Source: Actinokineospora globicatena
GTDB lineage: Bacteria > Actinomycetota > Actinomycetes > Mycobacteriales > Pseudonocardiaceae
Direction of reading: 5' to 3'
NCBI RefSeq assembly: GCF_024171945.1
Contig: NZ_JAMTCR010000002.1
Coordinates: forward strand, 62,001-126,000
DNA length: 64,000 nt
Below the pieces are notes generated by a model. That model did no database searches. It had not been told where the DNA came from and was given only the letters and a program-made list of their open reading frames with translations. Each line of letters opens with the position of its first letter. Positions within the stretch are counted from its first letter, which is position 1. Below, in pieces: positions 16,492 to 24,972 of this stretch. The position numbers were made by a program, and so were the translations under genes.

Positions 16492-16499
16492 CCCGACCG

Positions 16500-17978
16500 T
16501 CACACCCCCGCGTACGCCAAGCTAGGCACCCGAGAATCCACCGACGTCCGCCGCAGGTAAAAGAACCACGTCACCAATGCCAGCACCACGTACCCCACCA
16601 CAAACACCCACAACGCCGACGTAGACCAAGTCGAATGCGCCGCCGCCGCAGCCGCCTTCTCCTCCACAGTCCGCCCCGCAGCGACCGCTGCACCCACCGG
16701 CGCACTAGCCACCCGGAACACCTGCTGGATCAAGAACCCACCAAACGCCCCGATAGCCCCCGCGATCCCAATCACCGCAGCCGCCATCCGCTTGTACCGC
16801 AACGCTGTCTCAGCATCCGAGGAATCCCGCCGCCCCAGCGCCCCGAAGATCACCGGGATCATCCGGTACGTGGACCCGTTCCCAGCCCCCGACAGCGCGA
16901 AGATCACCATGTACGAAGCGAAGAACATCCCGAAGTCGCGCCGAGTCACACCCAGCATCGCCACCAACGTGAACACCGTCATCCCGACGAACACCCACAA
17001 AGTGACCCGAGCCCCACCAAGCCGATCAGACAGCCAACCGCCGAACGGCCGCGTGACAGAGCCGATCAAGGCGCCCAGGAAACCCAAGCCGGCAAGGTAA
17101 GTACCGATGAACGGGTGCTCGGCCAAGAACTCCGGGAACGTCAACTTGATCACCAGCGGCAGGGCGAACGAGAAGCCGATGAACGAGCCGAACGTGCCGA
17201 TGTACAGGATCGACATGATCCACGTCTGCGAGCGGCCAAGGCACGCGGCGTAGGAGGCGGCGTCCGAGCGGGCCATGGTGAGGCTGTCCATGAACAGCCA
17301 GGCGCAGACCACGGCGGTGATGATGAGCGGGATCCACATCAGACCCGCGTACGCCAGGTGCACCGGGTGCACGGGGTTGCGGGCCACCGCGTAGGGGACG
17401 CCGACGATGATGACGAGCGGGGTGAGCAGTTGGACGACCGCGACGCCGAGGTTGCCGCCTGCCGCGTTGAGGCCCAGCGCGAGGCCCTTTCGCTTCTCCG
17501 GGTAGAAGAACGAGATGTTGGCCATCGACGAGGAGAAGTTGCCGCCGCCGACGCCCGCGAGGGATGCCGCGGCCAGCAGCAGGGCGAACTGGGTGTCGTG
17601 CGTCTGCTCGCGCACCACGTCGAAGTGCACGAGGGCGGCCAGCGCGGTGGTCGGGACCAGCAGCAGGGCCGCGCTGATGGCCGTCCACAAGCGACCGCCG
17701 AAGCGGGGGACGGCGAAGGTGTAGGGGATGCGCAGCGCCGAGCCGACCAGGTTCGGGGCGGCGGTGAGCCAGAACAGCTCGCTGGGGGTGAACGGGGTGC
17801 CGCCGCCGAAGCCCGCATTGGACAGGTTGAGCACGACGACCGACCACAGCACCCAGATGGAGAAGCCCAGGTGCTCGGCGAAGATCGAGAAGATCAGGTT
17901 GCGCCTGGCCACCCGCTTGCCGGTCGTGGCCCAGAACCGCTCGTCCTCGGGGTCCCAGTGGTCGATCCAGCGGTTCAC
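16500..17978 (-). CDS. narK: NarK-type nitrate/nitrite transporter (MFS)
   Basis: The GTG at 17978 follows GGAGGC and overlaps the stop of the oxidoreductase gene (GTGA), giving 492 residues with 12 predicted membrane segments. Family hallmarks include a nitrate-signature-like glycine-rich stretch GVGGGNFSSSMANISFFYP and a second, ALSGAGNGSTYRMIP. Conserved arginines lie in the helices around SALRIPYTF and TYRM. NarK proteins import nitrate or exchange it for nitrite. Coupling to the nitrate reductase genes implies uptake for assimilation. A readable frame extends upstream of the GTG but lies inside the preceding gene and was discarded. Confidence 0.92.
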   Translation of the reverse strand: MNRWIDHWDPEDERFWATTGKRVARRNLIFSIFAEHLGFSIWVLWSVVVLNLSNAGFGGGTPFTPSELFWLTAAPNLVGSALRIPYTFAVPRFGGRLWTAISAALLLVPTTALAALVHFDVVREQTHDTQFALLLAAASLAGVGGGNFSSSMANISFFYPEKRKGLALGLNAAGGNLGVAVVQLLTPLVIIVGVPYAVARNPVHPVHLAYAGLMWIPLIITAVVCAWLFMDSLTMARSDAASYAACLGRSQTWIMSILYIGTFGSFIGFSFALPLVIKLTFPEFLAEHPFIGTYLAGLGFLGALIGSVTRPFGGWLSDRLGGARVTLWVFVGMTVFTLVAMLGVTRRDFGMFFASYMVIFALSGAGNGSTYRMIPVIFGALGRRDSSDAETALRYKRMAAAVIGIAGAIGAFGGFLIQQVFRVASAPVGAAVAAGRTVEEKAAAAAAHSTWSTSALWVFVVGYVVLALVTWFFYLRRTSVDSRVPSLAYAGV

Positions 17979-19423
17979 GGTGCCTCCACGGGCAGGTCTG
18001 CGAGCCAGTCGGCGATAGCGGCGGTCTTGTCGGCGCAGGTCCCGCACCCGGTCGTCGCGCGCGTGGCGGCCACCAGCCCCGGCACCCCGGTCGCTCCCGC
18101 CCGCCACGCCGCGACGAGACCGGCCTTGGTGACGGTGTTGCAGCGGCACACCAGCGCGTCGTCGGGCAGGTCCGCGGGCGAGCGCGTCGCGCCGCCGTCG
18201 GGGTTGGCGCGGCCGAGCAGCAAGGCGATCCGGTCGACGGGCGCGGGAGCGCCGGAGTCGAAGAACTCGGTGATGGTGGCGGCCGCGTCGGGAAAGCCGA
18301 TGACGATGGCGCCCACGACCCGGTCGTCGCGCAGCACGAGTTTCGCGTAGCGGTCACGTGTCGGGTCGTTCAACGAGATCACCTCAGCCGAGGCGTCCGA
18401 CGGGCTCGTCTCCCCCAACGCGGCGAGGTCGACGCCCCGGGCCTTGAGCCGGGCGACCGTGGGCGTGCCGCGATACCGGGCAGCCGGGTCCACGCCGGTC
18501 ACCAGGCCCGCCAGCACAACGGCTTGGTCCCACCCTGACTGCACCATCCCCGCCACGGTCCCCGGGTGCGTGGCGCAGTCGCCGATGGCGTGCACCCTCG
18601 GATCGCTGGTGCGCAACGCGTCGTCGACGACGATCCCGCCGTCCACCACCAATCCCATCGACGCGGCTAAGTCTGTCTCCGCGCGCACCCCCGCAGCCAC
18701 GACCACCAACTCGGCCGGGACGTGGCTGCCGTCGTCGAGCTTGAGCCCGTCGCCGGGGGTGTGCTGAGCGGCCAAGCGGCCCAATCGCACGTCGATGCCC
18801 ATATCGGTGAGCACCTTGGCCAGCACAGCGCCACCGTCGGGGTCGACCTGGCGTTCCATCAGGTGCCCGACCGGATGCACGACAGTGACCAGGCATCCGC
18901 GACCCAACAGCCCGCGCGCGGCCTCCAACCCGAGCAAACCACCGCCCAGCACGGTGATCGGTGCGCCCGGGCGGACCCGGTCCAGGATCGCGGCGCAGTC
19001 ATCGAGGTCCCGGAACGTCGCCACATCCGGCGCTAGGGCGCCGGTCTCGGTGCGCAGCCCGTCCACCGGCGGCACCCAGGCGCGGCTCCCCGTGGCCAGC
19101 ACCAGCGCGTCGTACTCCACAGTGGACCCATCGGAGAGCGCAACGGTCCGCGCCGCCCGGTCGACCGCGTCCACGCGCACGCCCACCCGAAGGTCGACGC
19201 CCGCGGTGTCCGCCCAATCCGGCGCGTGCAGGGCGACGACCTCGGGCGGCATCGTGCCCGCCAGCACCGCCGACAGCAAGATCCTGTTGTACGCCGCATG
19301 TGACTCGGCGCCGATCACGGTCAGCGCGACCCGATCCCCGGCCGGGTCCCGCCTGCGCACCTCCTCGGCGAACCTGGCGCCCGCCATGCCGTAGCCGACG
19401 ACGACCACCCGGCGCGGCCTCAT
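17975..19423 (-). CDS. FAD-dependent NAD(P)H oxidoreductase with C-terminal BFD-like [2Fe-2S] domain
   Basis: 482 residues. FAD-binding GYGMAG lies at 9-14; the middle NAD(P)H-binding motif is VLGGGLLGLEAARGLL; the second FAD signature is RVHAIGDCA. Residues 425-463 carry CRC and CGTC, the four cysteines of a BFD-type [2Fe-2S] domain. This is the N-terminal half of large assimilatory nitrite reductase NirB without its siroheme half. In assimilatory systems such proteins pass electrons from NAD(P)H to the nitrate reductase catalytic subunit, which is the likely role here (NasB-like). It overlaps nasA upstream and narK downstream by 4 bp each. Confidence 0.87.
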   Translation of the reverse strand: MRPRRVVVVGYGMAGARFAEEVRRRDPAGDRVALTVIGAESHAAYNRILLSAVLAGTMPPEVVALHAPDWADTAGVDLRVGVRVDAVDRAARTVALSDGSTVEYDALVLATGSRAWVPPVDGLRTETGALAPDVATFRDLDDCAAILDRVRPGAPITVLGGGLLGLEAARGLLGRGCLVTVVHPVGHLMERQVDPDGGAVLAKVLTDMGIDVRLGRLAAQHTPGDGLKLDDGSHVPAELVVVAAGVRAETDLAASMGLVVDGGIVVDDALRTSDPRVHAIGDCATHPGTVAGMVQSGWDQAVVLAGLVTGVDPAARYRGTPTVARLKARGVDLAALGETSPSDASAEVISLNDPTRDRYAKLVLRDDRVVGAIVIGFPDAAATITEFFDSGAPAPVDRIALLLGRANPDGGATRSPADLPDDALVCRCNTVTKAGLVAAWRAGATGVPGLVAATRATTGCGTCADKTAAIADWLADLPVEAP

Positions 19424-21498
19424 GACGGCTCCAACCGGACCGCGCACACCTTGAACTCGGGCATCCGGCTGTACGGGTCCAGCGCCGGGTTGGTCAGCAG
19501 GTTCGCCCGCTGCGCGCCGGGGAAGTGGAACGGCAGGAACACCGTGTCCAGCCGCATCGTCGGGTCGCACCGCACCACCGCCTCGGTCTCCCCGCGCCGC
19601 GACACGACCCGGGCCCGACCACGGTCACCCACCCCGACCCGAGCCGCCGTGTCCGGGTGGACCTGCACGAACACCTCGGGCTCGGCGTCGGCGAGTTCCG
19701 CGACGAGCCTGGTCTGCGCGCCGGACTGGTAGTGCTGCAGGACGCGACCGGTGGTGGCCAGCAACGGGTATTCGTCGTCGACGGGCTCAGCAGGACCGGT
19801 GTAGTCGACAGCGGCGAACCGCGCCCGCCCATCGGGATGCGCGAAGCTGTCCAGGAACATCCGCGGTGTCCCTGGGTGCTCGGTCGTCGGGACAGGCCAA
19901 TGCAACTGGTCCCCGTCACGCAACCGCTGATAGGTGACGCCTGAATAGTCGGCGGGCCCGCCACGCGACGCGCGGCGCAGTTCGTCGAACACCACCTCGG
20001 GGTCGGCCGGGAACCGGTGCTCGGGCTGCCCGAGCCGGATCGCCAAGTCCCGCAACAGGTCCAGATCGCTGCGCACGCCCTCGGGAGCGTCGATGGCGAG
20101 CGAGCGGAGCAGGACGCGGCCTTCGAGATTGGTCATCGTGCCACCTTCCTCAGCCCACTGGGTCACCGGGAACACGACATCGGCGAGCGCGGCCGTCTCC
20201 GACAGCACGAAGTCCGCCACCACCAACAGGTCCAATGTGGAGAGACGATCGGCGATGTGACCCGCGTTGGGCGCCGACACCACGACGTTGCTCCCGAAGA
20301 CGAGCAACGCGCGCGGACCGTCGTCGCGCCCCAGCGAATCCAGCAGTTCATAGGCCGATCTCCCCGGCCCGGGAAGGCTTTCCGGCGGAACTCCCCACAC
20401 CGAGGCGACATGGGCCCGCGCATCCGGATCGGTGATCTTGCGATACCCCGGCAGCTGGTCGGCTTTTTGGCCGTGTTCACGACCGCCTTGGCCGTTGCCC
20501 TGCCCGGTCAAACACCCGTAACCCGATCCCGGCGTTCCCGGCAGCCCAAGGGCGAGCGCGAGATTGATCCAGGCCCCAACGGAATCCGTCCCGTTCGAGT
20601 GCTGCTCAGTGCCGCGACCGGTCAGGATGTGCGCGGTGCGAGCACCTGCGAGAAGCGCGGCAGCCCGGCGTTGATCGCTGGCCGCGACTCCAGTGACGCG
20701 CTCCACCCGTTCGGGCCACCACGCGGCGGCGATCCGCCATGCCGCGTCGAATCCCGCCGTGCGCTCAGCGGCGTAGTCACCCCGGTAGTGACCGTCGGCG
20801 ACGACGGCGTGCAGGATTCCCAACGCCAGCGCCAGATCCGTGCCCGGACGCGGACGCAGGTGCAGGTGCGCGCGCTCAGCCGTCGCGGTGCGGCGCGGGT
20901 CGATGACGATCAGCGTGCCGGTGAGGTGTTGCAGGAACGGCGGCATCGTCTCGGCCGGGTTCGCGCCGACCAGCAGCACCGCCGCCGACCGCGCCAGGTC
21001 GTCGATGGGGAACGGCATCCCGCGGTCGAGCCCGAAGGCGCGCATGCCCGCCGCGGCGGCCGAGGACATGCAGAACCGGCCGTTGTAGTCGATTTGCGCG
21101 GTTCCCAACGCGACCCGGGCGAACTTCCCGAGCAGGTAGGCCTTCTCGTTGGTCAGCCCGCCGCCGCCGAACACCGCGACCGAGTCGGCGCCGTGCACAT
21201 CACGTGAACGCGCCAACTTCGCGGCGACCAGGTCCACAGCGGTGTCCCACGAGGCAGGTCTGAGTTCGCCGTCCACCCGCACCAGTGGCGTGGTCAGCCG
21301 GGCGGGCGTGCGCAGCAACTCCGCCGCGGTCCAGCCCTTCTGGCACAAACCGCCCCGGTTCGTGGGGAAATCGCGGGATTCGACGGTGGTTCCGGTGAGC
21401 CGCATACCGCACTGCAGCGCGCAGTACGGGCAGTGCGTGTCTCCCCGGCCGGGCGCGGCCAGTCTCGTCACGAGCTCCCCCTGTGTCTGCACCGACAC
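19420..21498 (-). CDS. nasA: Assimilatory nitrate reductase catalytic subunit, molybdopterin type
   Basis: 692 residues of the Mo-bis-MGD oxidoreductase family. The N-terminal [4Fe-4S] cluster is bound by C23, C26, C30 and C52 (HCPYCALQC, then GGLCQKGW). Further family landmarks are GGGGLTNEKAYLLGKF, GANPAETMPP, and the C-terminal molybdopterin dinucleotide-binding domain with VRVGDRGRARV-like sequence. It lacks a Tat signal, so the enzyme is cytoplasmic, as expected for assimilation. Reaction: nitrate to nitrite. No nitrite reductase genes lie in the window, so nitrite must be handled by genes elsewhere. It is the first gene of the nasA-oxidoreductase-narK operon. Confidence 0.9.
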   Translation of the reverse strand: MSVQTQGELVTRLAAPGRGDTHCPYCALQCGMRLTGTTVESRDFPTNRGGLCQKGWTAAELLRTPARLTTPLVRVDGELRPASWDTAVDLVAAKLARSRDVHGADSVAVFGGGGLTNEKAYLLGKFARVALGTAQIDYNGRFCMSSAAAAGMRAFGLDRGMPFPIDDLARSAAVLLVGANPAETMPPFLQHLTGTLIVIDPRRTATAERAHLHLRPRPGTDLALALGILHAVVADGHYRGDYAAERTAGFDAAWRIAAAWWPERVERVTGVAASDQRRAAALLAGARTAHILTGRGTEQHSNGTDSVGAWINLALALGLPGTPGSGYGCLTGQGNGQGGREHGQKADQLPGYRKITDPDARAHVASVWGVPPESLPGPGRSAYELLDSLGRDDGPRALLVFGSNVVVSAPNAGHIADRLSTLDLLVVADFVLSETAALADVVFPVTQWAEEGGTMTNLEGRVLLRSLAIDAPEGVRSDLDLLRDLAIRLGQPEHRFPADPEVVFDELRRASRGGPADYSGVTYQRLRDGDQLHWPVPTTEHPGTPRMFLDSFAHPDGRARFAAVDYTGPAEPVDDEYPLLATTGRVLQHYQSGAQTRLVAELADAEPEVFVQVHPDTAARVGVGDRGRARVVSRRGETEAVVRCDPTMRLDTVFLPFHFPGAQRANLLTNPALDPYSRMPEFKVCAVRLEPS

Positions 21499-21575
21499 TC
21501 AAGGAGAGCGCATCACGCGGTGCCCCGTCCAGGTTTTGTTGGCAAGAACCCGTCCGCGGCCGCCCCTAGTAGGGG

Positions 21576-22367
21576 TCAGATCAACTGACCGATGGCCTGC
21601 GCCGCGCGTTCCAAGCCCCGCATGGACCTAGGGGTCGACTTCGGGTGCAAAGCGTGCACTGCCAAGCGGAACAACAGCGCGCGCAGCAGCGCTTGCGGCC
21701 ATTCCGGCAGGTGGCCCCACCGCTTGGCGATGGCCTCATCCGCGCCGCCCCACGCCATGGCGTCCACCACCACCACGGCCGCCGCCCACTCCGGCGGGCG
21801 GAAGAACGCGGTGAAGTCGATGATCCCGGGGTCCGCGTCGCCGTCGAACAGGACGTTGCCGAAGAGGTCGCCGTGCACGACCTGCGCGGTGAGGCTGACC
21901 TCCTTGCGCGACTCGGCGTAGAGCTCGAAGAGCCGCCCACCCAGCTGCGGGTCCAGGGTGACCTTCTTCTCCTCGCCCCAGGCCAGCCGGTCGGCGGTGG
22001 CGAACACGTCCGCGCGCAGCTGCAGGAACCGCGGCCTGCGCAGCTCGGCGGTGACCTTGTGCAGCCGCAGCGACGCGGAGATCACCTCGTCGTAGCGCGG
22101 CTCGGCGCGACCGGGCACGAACCGGAACCCGACCCAGCCGCCGACCACGTACCGGCCGTCCGAGGAGCGCACCGGCCGCCCGATCCGCAGCTCGGGCACC
22201 TCCAGCTCACCCAGGGTCTGCGCCACCCAGGACGCCTCGGCCGGGTTGACCGCCTGGCGCAGCGCGATCTCGCCGCACCGCCACACCGGGCCGTGCTCGA
22301 TCAGCACCGGCTCGGCGTTCTTGGCGCCGAAGGCTGCCCGGACGTGCGGCGGGGGCGGTGTTCTCAC
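21576..22367 (-). CDS. TIGR02569-family protein, aminoglycoside-phosphotransferase-like fold
   Basis: 263 residues from a GTG start. The kinase-like core shows VVHGDLFGNVLFDG (catalytic-loop-like HGDxxxxN) followed by GIIDFTAFFRP (DFG-equivalent), so it may bind ATP. I recognise it as the actinobacterial TIGR02569 family by sequence and by position directly before MoeZ, matching Rv3205c in M. tuberculosis from memory. The substrate is unknown. The gene ends 77 bp before the nasA start and begins 142 bp downstream of moeZ, with a terminator hairpin between, so it is probably transcribed separately. Confidence 0.82.
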   Translation of the reverse strand: MRTPPPPHVRAAFGAKNAEPVLIEHGPVWRCGEIALRQAVNPAEASWVAQTLGELEVPELRIGRPVRSSDGRYVVGGWVGFRFVPGRAEPRYDEVISASLRLHKVTAELRRPRFLQLRADVFATADRLAWGEEKKVTLDPQLGGRLFELYAESRKEVSLTAQVVHGDLFGNVLFDGDADPGIIDFTAFFRPPEWAAAVVVVDAMAWGGADEAIAKRWGHLPEWPQALLRALLFRLAVHALHPKSTPRSMRGLERAAQAIGQLI

Positions 22368-22468
22368 GGGCGGGGACGCTACCTGCCCACCAGGCGATGA
22401 CGGGGTCGCGACACGTGCCCGATGGATGGTTGATCTCCAGGCCGGGCCTGGGAAGTGGGAAAACGGGA

Positions 22469-22499
22469 ACGGCCCCGGCTCGTCGTGAGCCGGGGCCGT
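22469..22499 (-). terminator. Hairpin terminator downstream of moeZ
   Basis: ACGGCCCCGGCTC, loop GTCGT, then GAGCCGGGGCCGT: a perfect 13-bp stem starting 11 bp past the moeZ stop. On the leftward transcript it is followed by CCCGTTTTC, a short U-run (four U). Confidence 0.8.
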
Positions 22500-22509
22500 C
22501 CGCCGTCGA

Positions 22510-23688
22510 TCAGTACGTGGGCAGGCTGGTGTCCACGTCGCGCGCCCAGCCGAGCACGCCGCTGCCGACGTGCACCGCGTCCTTGAACCCGGCCCGGTGC
22601 AGCGCGGCGAGCGCCTCGGCGGAGCGGGCGCCGGACTTGCAGTGCAGGACGATCTGGCGGTCGTGCGGCAGCCCGGCCAGCGCCTCGCCGGAGATGATCT
22701 GGTCCTTGGGCACCAGGACCGAGCCCTCGATGCGGACGATCTCGTACTCGTGCGGCTCGCGGACGTCGATCAGCGCGAAGGTGTCGCCCCGGTCGAACTT
22801 GGCCTTGAGCTCGCGCGGGGTGATCGTCGAGCCCGCGGCGGCGGCCTGGGCGTCGTCGCTGACCACGCCGCAGAACGCCTCGTAGTCGATGAGGCCCTCG
22901 ATCGGCTTGGTCTCCGGGTCCTTGCGGATCTTGATGGTCCGGTACGACATCTCCAGCGCGTCGTAGACCATCAGCCGACCCAGCAGCGGCTCGCCGATGC
23001 CGGTGATCAGCTTGATCGCCTCGGTGACCATGACCGAGCCGATGGAAGCGCACAGGATGCCCAGCACACCGCCCTCGGCGCAGGAGGGCACCATGCCCGC
23101 GGGCGGCGGCTCGGGGTAGAGGTCGCGGTAGTTGAGGCCCTGCCCGTTGGGCGCGTCCTCCCAGAACACGCTGACCTGGCCCTCGAACCGGAAGATCGAG
23201 CCCCACACGTACGGCTTGCCCAGCAGCACCGCGGCGTCGTTGACCAGGTACCTGGTCGCGAAGTTGTCGGTGCCGTCGAGGATCAGGTCGTACGGGGCGA
23301 ACACGTCGAGCGCGTTGTCGGTGGTCAACTGCTCCTGGTGCACGTTCACCGTGATCAGCGGGTTGATCTCGGCGACCGACTCCTTGGCCGAGATGGCCTT
23401 GGGCTTGCCGATGTCGGACTGGCCGTGGATCACCTGCCGCTGCAGGTTCGACTCGTCGACGATGTCGAAGTCGATCACACCGAGGGTGCCGACCCCCGCC
23501 GCCGCGAGGTAGAGCAGGGCGGGGCTGCCGAGCCCACCGGCGCCCACCACGAGCACCTTCGCGTTCTTGAGCCGCTTCTGCCCGGCCACGCCGACGTCCG
23601 GGATGATGAGGTGGCGGCTGTAGCGGGCCACCTCGTCCCTGGTCAGCTCGGTCGCGGGCTCGACGAGCGGCGGGAGACTGCCTGACAT
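22510..23688 (-). CDS. moeZ: MoeZ-type adenylyltransferase/sulfurtransferase
   Basis: 392 residues: an E1-like ThiF/MoeB domain with the ATP-binding GAGGLG at 49-54, DSNLQRQ-like DESNLQRQVI, and the ring near YVWGSIFRFEG; then a rhodanese domain with active-site HCKSGARSAEAL (C350). The enzyme adenylates the C-terminal glycine of sulfur-carrier proteins such as MoaD and CysO and transfers sulfur to them, serving molybdopterin and cysteine synthesis. That fits the neighbouring molybdopterin-dependent nitrate reductase, although MoeZ is also conserved without it. Ortholog position matches Rv3206c (from memory). Confidence 0.93.
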   Translation of the reverse strand: MSGSLPPLVEPATELTRDEVARYSRHLIIPDVGVAGQKRLKNAKVLVVGAGGLGSPALLYLAAAGVGTLGVIDFDIVDESNLQRQVIHGQSDIGKPKAISAKESVAEINPLITVNVHQEQLTTDNALDVFAPYDLILDGTDNFATRYLVNDAAVLLGKPYVWGSIFRFEGQVSVFWEDAPNGQGLNYRDLYPEPPPAGMVPSCAEGGVLGILCASIGSVMVTEAIKLITGIGEPLLGRLMVYDALEMSYRTIKIRKDPETKPIEGLIDYEAFCGVVSDDAQAAAAGSTITPRELKAKFDRGDTFALIDVREPHEYEIVRIEGSVLVPKDQIISGEALAGLPHDRQIVLHCKSGARSAEALAALHRAGFKDAVHVGSGVLGWARDVDTSLPTY

Positions 23689-23758
23689 CGGGTCCTCCTA
23701 CAGCACGGATGTATGCCGGATTCTTCCCCGGTCAACGCCAGGATCCCACCACGCTCTT

Positions 23759-23888
23759 CCCCACTCCCAGAATCCGGGATGCGGTACCCGTCACGGCGTG
23801 GGGCGGGCCTGGGGATTGGGTCACACAGCGCCATCCCCACTCCCAGCACCGGTGCGGACTACGGGGTGGGACGCGCCTGGGGGTTGGG
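23759..23888. repeat. Imperfect tandem duplication covering the 3' end of the DUF3152 gene
   Basis: 23759-23820 and 23835-23888 share CCCCACTCCCAG at one end and CCTGGGG(A/G)TTGGG at the other, 68-76 bp apart. Read leftward, both copies encode NPQARPTP followed by a stop codon; only the right copy is in frame with the gene. Confidence 0.7.
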
Positions 23889-24908
23889 CCAGGCGTTGGG
23901 TTTGCAGACCAGCCCGTCCGCCTTGACCGGGTCCGGGTTCCCGACGGCCTTGTTGAGCTGGGCCACGTAGTCGTTGGCCACCCCGAAGCTCTGCTGCATC
24001 ATCACCGGCGCCAGCGCCCCGGCCTGCGGGCAGCCGACGTGGTTGTTGCGGAAGGCGTGGCCGACCTCGTGGTTGAGCGCGTACTGCCGGTAGGTGAGCA
24101 TGTCGCCGCCGAAGACGACCGCGCCGCGCGACCACCGGGCCAGGTTGATCATGACCCGCTTCTCGCTCGACCGGTAGCAGGACGACTCGTACTTGATCGA
24201 GAAGCCGCACATCTCGCCCCGGTGCGCGGTGTCCGGGGTGGTCAGGCTGATCCGGAAGCTCGGGTTGGGGAAGTCGGCGGCCACCCGCTGCACCGAGATC
24301 TCGCCGAGGCCGGTCCAGCCGCGCGGGTCGGCCAGGGTGGAGTCGACCAGGCTGGCGAACGCGTCGTCGCCGCCGTAGGAGGCCGGGTCGATGCCGTCCT
24401 CGACCTCGACGGTGTAGGTGAAGAACTTGGCGCCGGTGCCGATCTTCGGGCCGCTGCCGGGCACGACGTGGAAGGTGACCTTGCCCGTCTGGGTGAAGGC
24501 ACCGCCGTTGGGCAGCTCCGCCGTCGGGATGTTCACATCCACCGGACCGGGTGGACGTTCAGTGACGTCGGGCACACCCGAGCCGCCCTCGGTGACCGGG
24601 TTCACCTGTTCCGTGGCCTGCTCGCTCGGCGCGGAGGCGACCGACTCGGCCTTGTCCCCCGCGGTGCGCACGGCGACCAGGGCGGTCACGGCGATGAGCA
24701 CCGGCACCGCGTACACGCGCCACCCGTAGGTCGCCAGGAAGCCGCGCTTGCGGGCCTTGCGCGGGCGCTCCGGCTGCCAGGAGGCGGCGAGCGGCTCCGC
24801 CGACGTCCGCCTGCCCGATCTGCGGTAGCGCTCACCGGCCTCGGGGGTGGCTGCGGAGCGTGACGACCCAGTGGCCGTGTCCGGCTCGCCCTGCGTCATT
24901 CGGCTCAC
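23859..24908 (-). CDS. DUF3152 membrane-anchored protein with HExxH-like metalloprotease motif
   Basis: 349 residues from GTG at 24908, or an ATG three codons later. A hydrophilic cytoplasmic N-terminus (about 1-60) precedes one transmembrane helix (YAVPVLIAVTALVAV), a proline-rich linker, and an extracytoplasmic domain with two cysteines (GEMCGF, SSCYR) and NHEVGHAFRNNHVGC. HEVGHxxxxxH is a metzincin-like zinc-binding pattern, so peptidase activity is possible but untested in this family as far as I know. Position next to moeZ matches Rv3207c of M. tuberculosis. Its last codons are duplicated just downstream. Confidence 0.87.
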   Translation of the reverse strand: MSRMTQGEPDTATGSSRSAATPEAGERYRRSGRRTSAEPLAASWQPERPRKARKRGFLATYGWRVYAVPVLIAVTALVAVRTAGDKAESVASAPSEQATEQVNPVTEGGSGVPDVTERPPGPVDVNIPTAELPNGGAFTQTGKVTFHVVPGSGPKIGTGAKFFTYTVEVEDGIDPASYGGDDAFASLVDSTLADPRGWTGLGEISVQRVAADFPNPSFRISLTTPDTAHRGEMCGFSIKYESSCYRSSEKRVMINLARWSRGAVVFGGDMLTYRQYALNHEVGHAFRNNHVGCPQAGALAPVMMQQSFGVANDYVAQLNKAVGNPDPVKADGLVCKPNAWPNPQARPTP

Positions 24909-24972
24909 GCGCCCCAGGGTGCCACATCACCCGACGCTCGGTGGATTGGTGCCACCGGGGCAACGACGCGTG

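Larger units (their letters stand above)
15884..16499. other. 616-bp non-coding stretch with structured repeats
   Basis: No convincing gene lies between the lipoprotein stop and the end of narK. Open frames here are by-products of base composition. The stretch holds a C-rich tail after the lipoprotein gene, a degenerate 27/28-bp tandem repeat, a long imperfect inverted repeat and a pair of DnaA-box-like sites, each listed separately. No transposase, tRNA or CRISPR pattern is visible. Confidence 0.7.

Noticed and set aside
15884-16499. CRISPR array in the repeat-rich intergenic region
   Set aside because: Repeat units are 27-28 bp but there are no identical direct repeats with unique spacers and no cas genes.
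16083-18350. 755-codon plus-strand frame covering the inverted repeat and narK
   Set aside because: The opposite strand encodes NarK with membrane helices and family motifs; the plus frame is Arg/His/Gly-rich filler.
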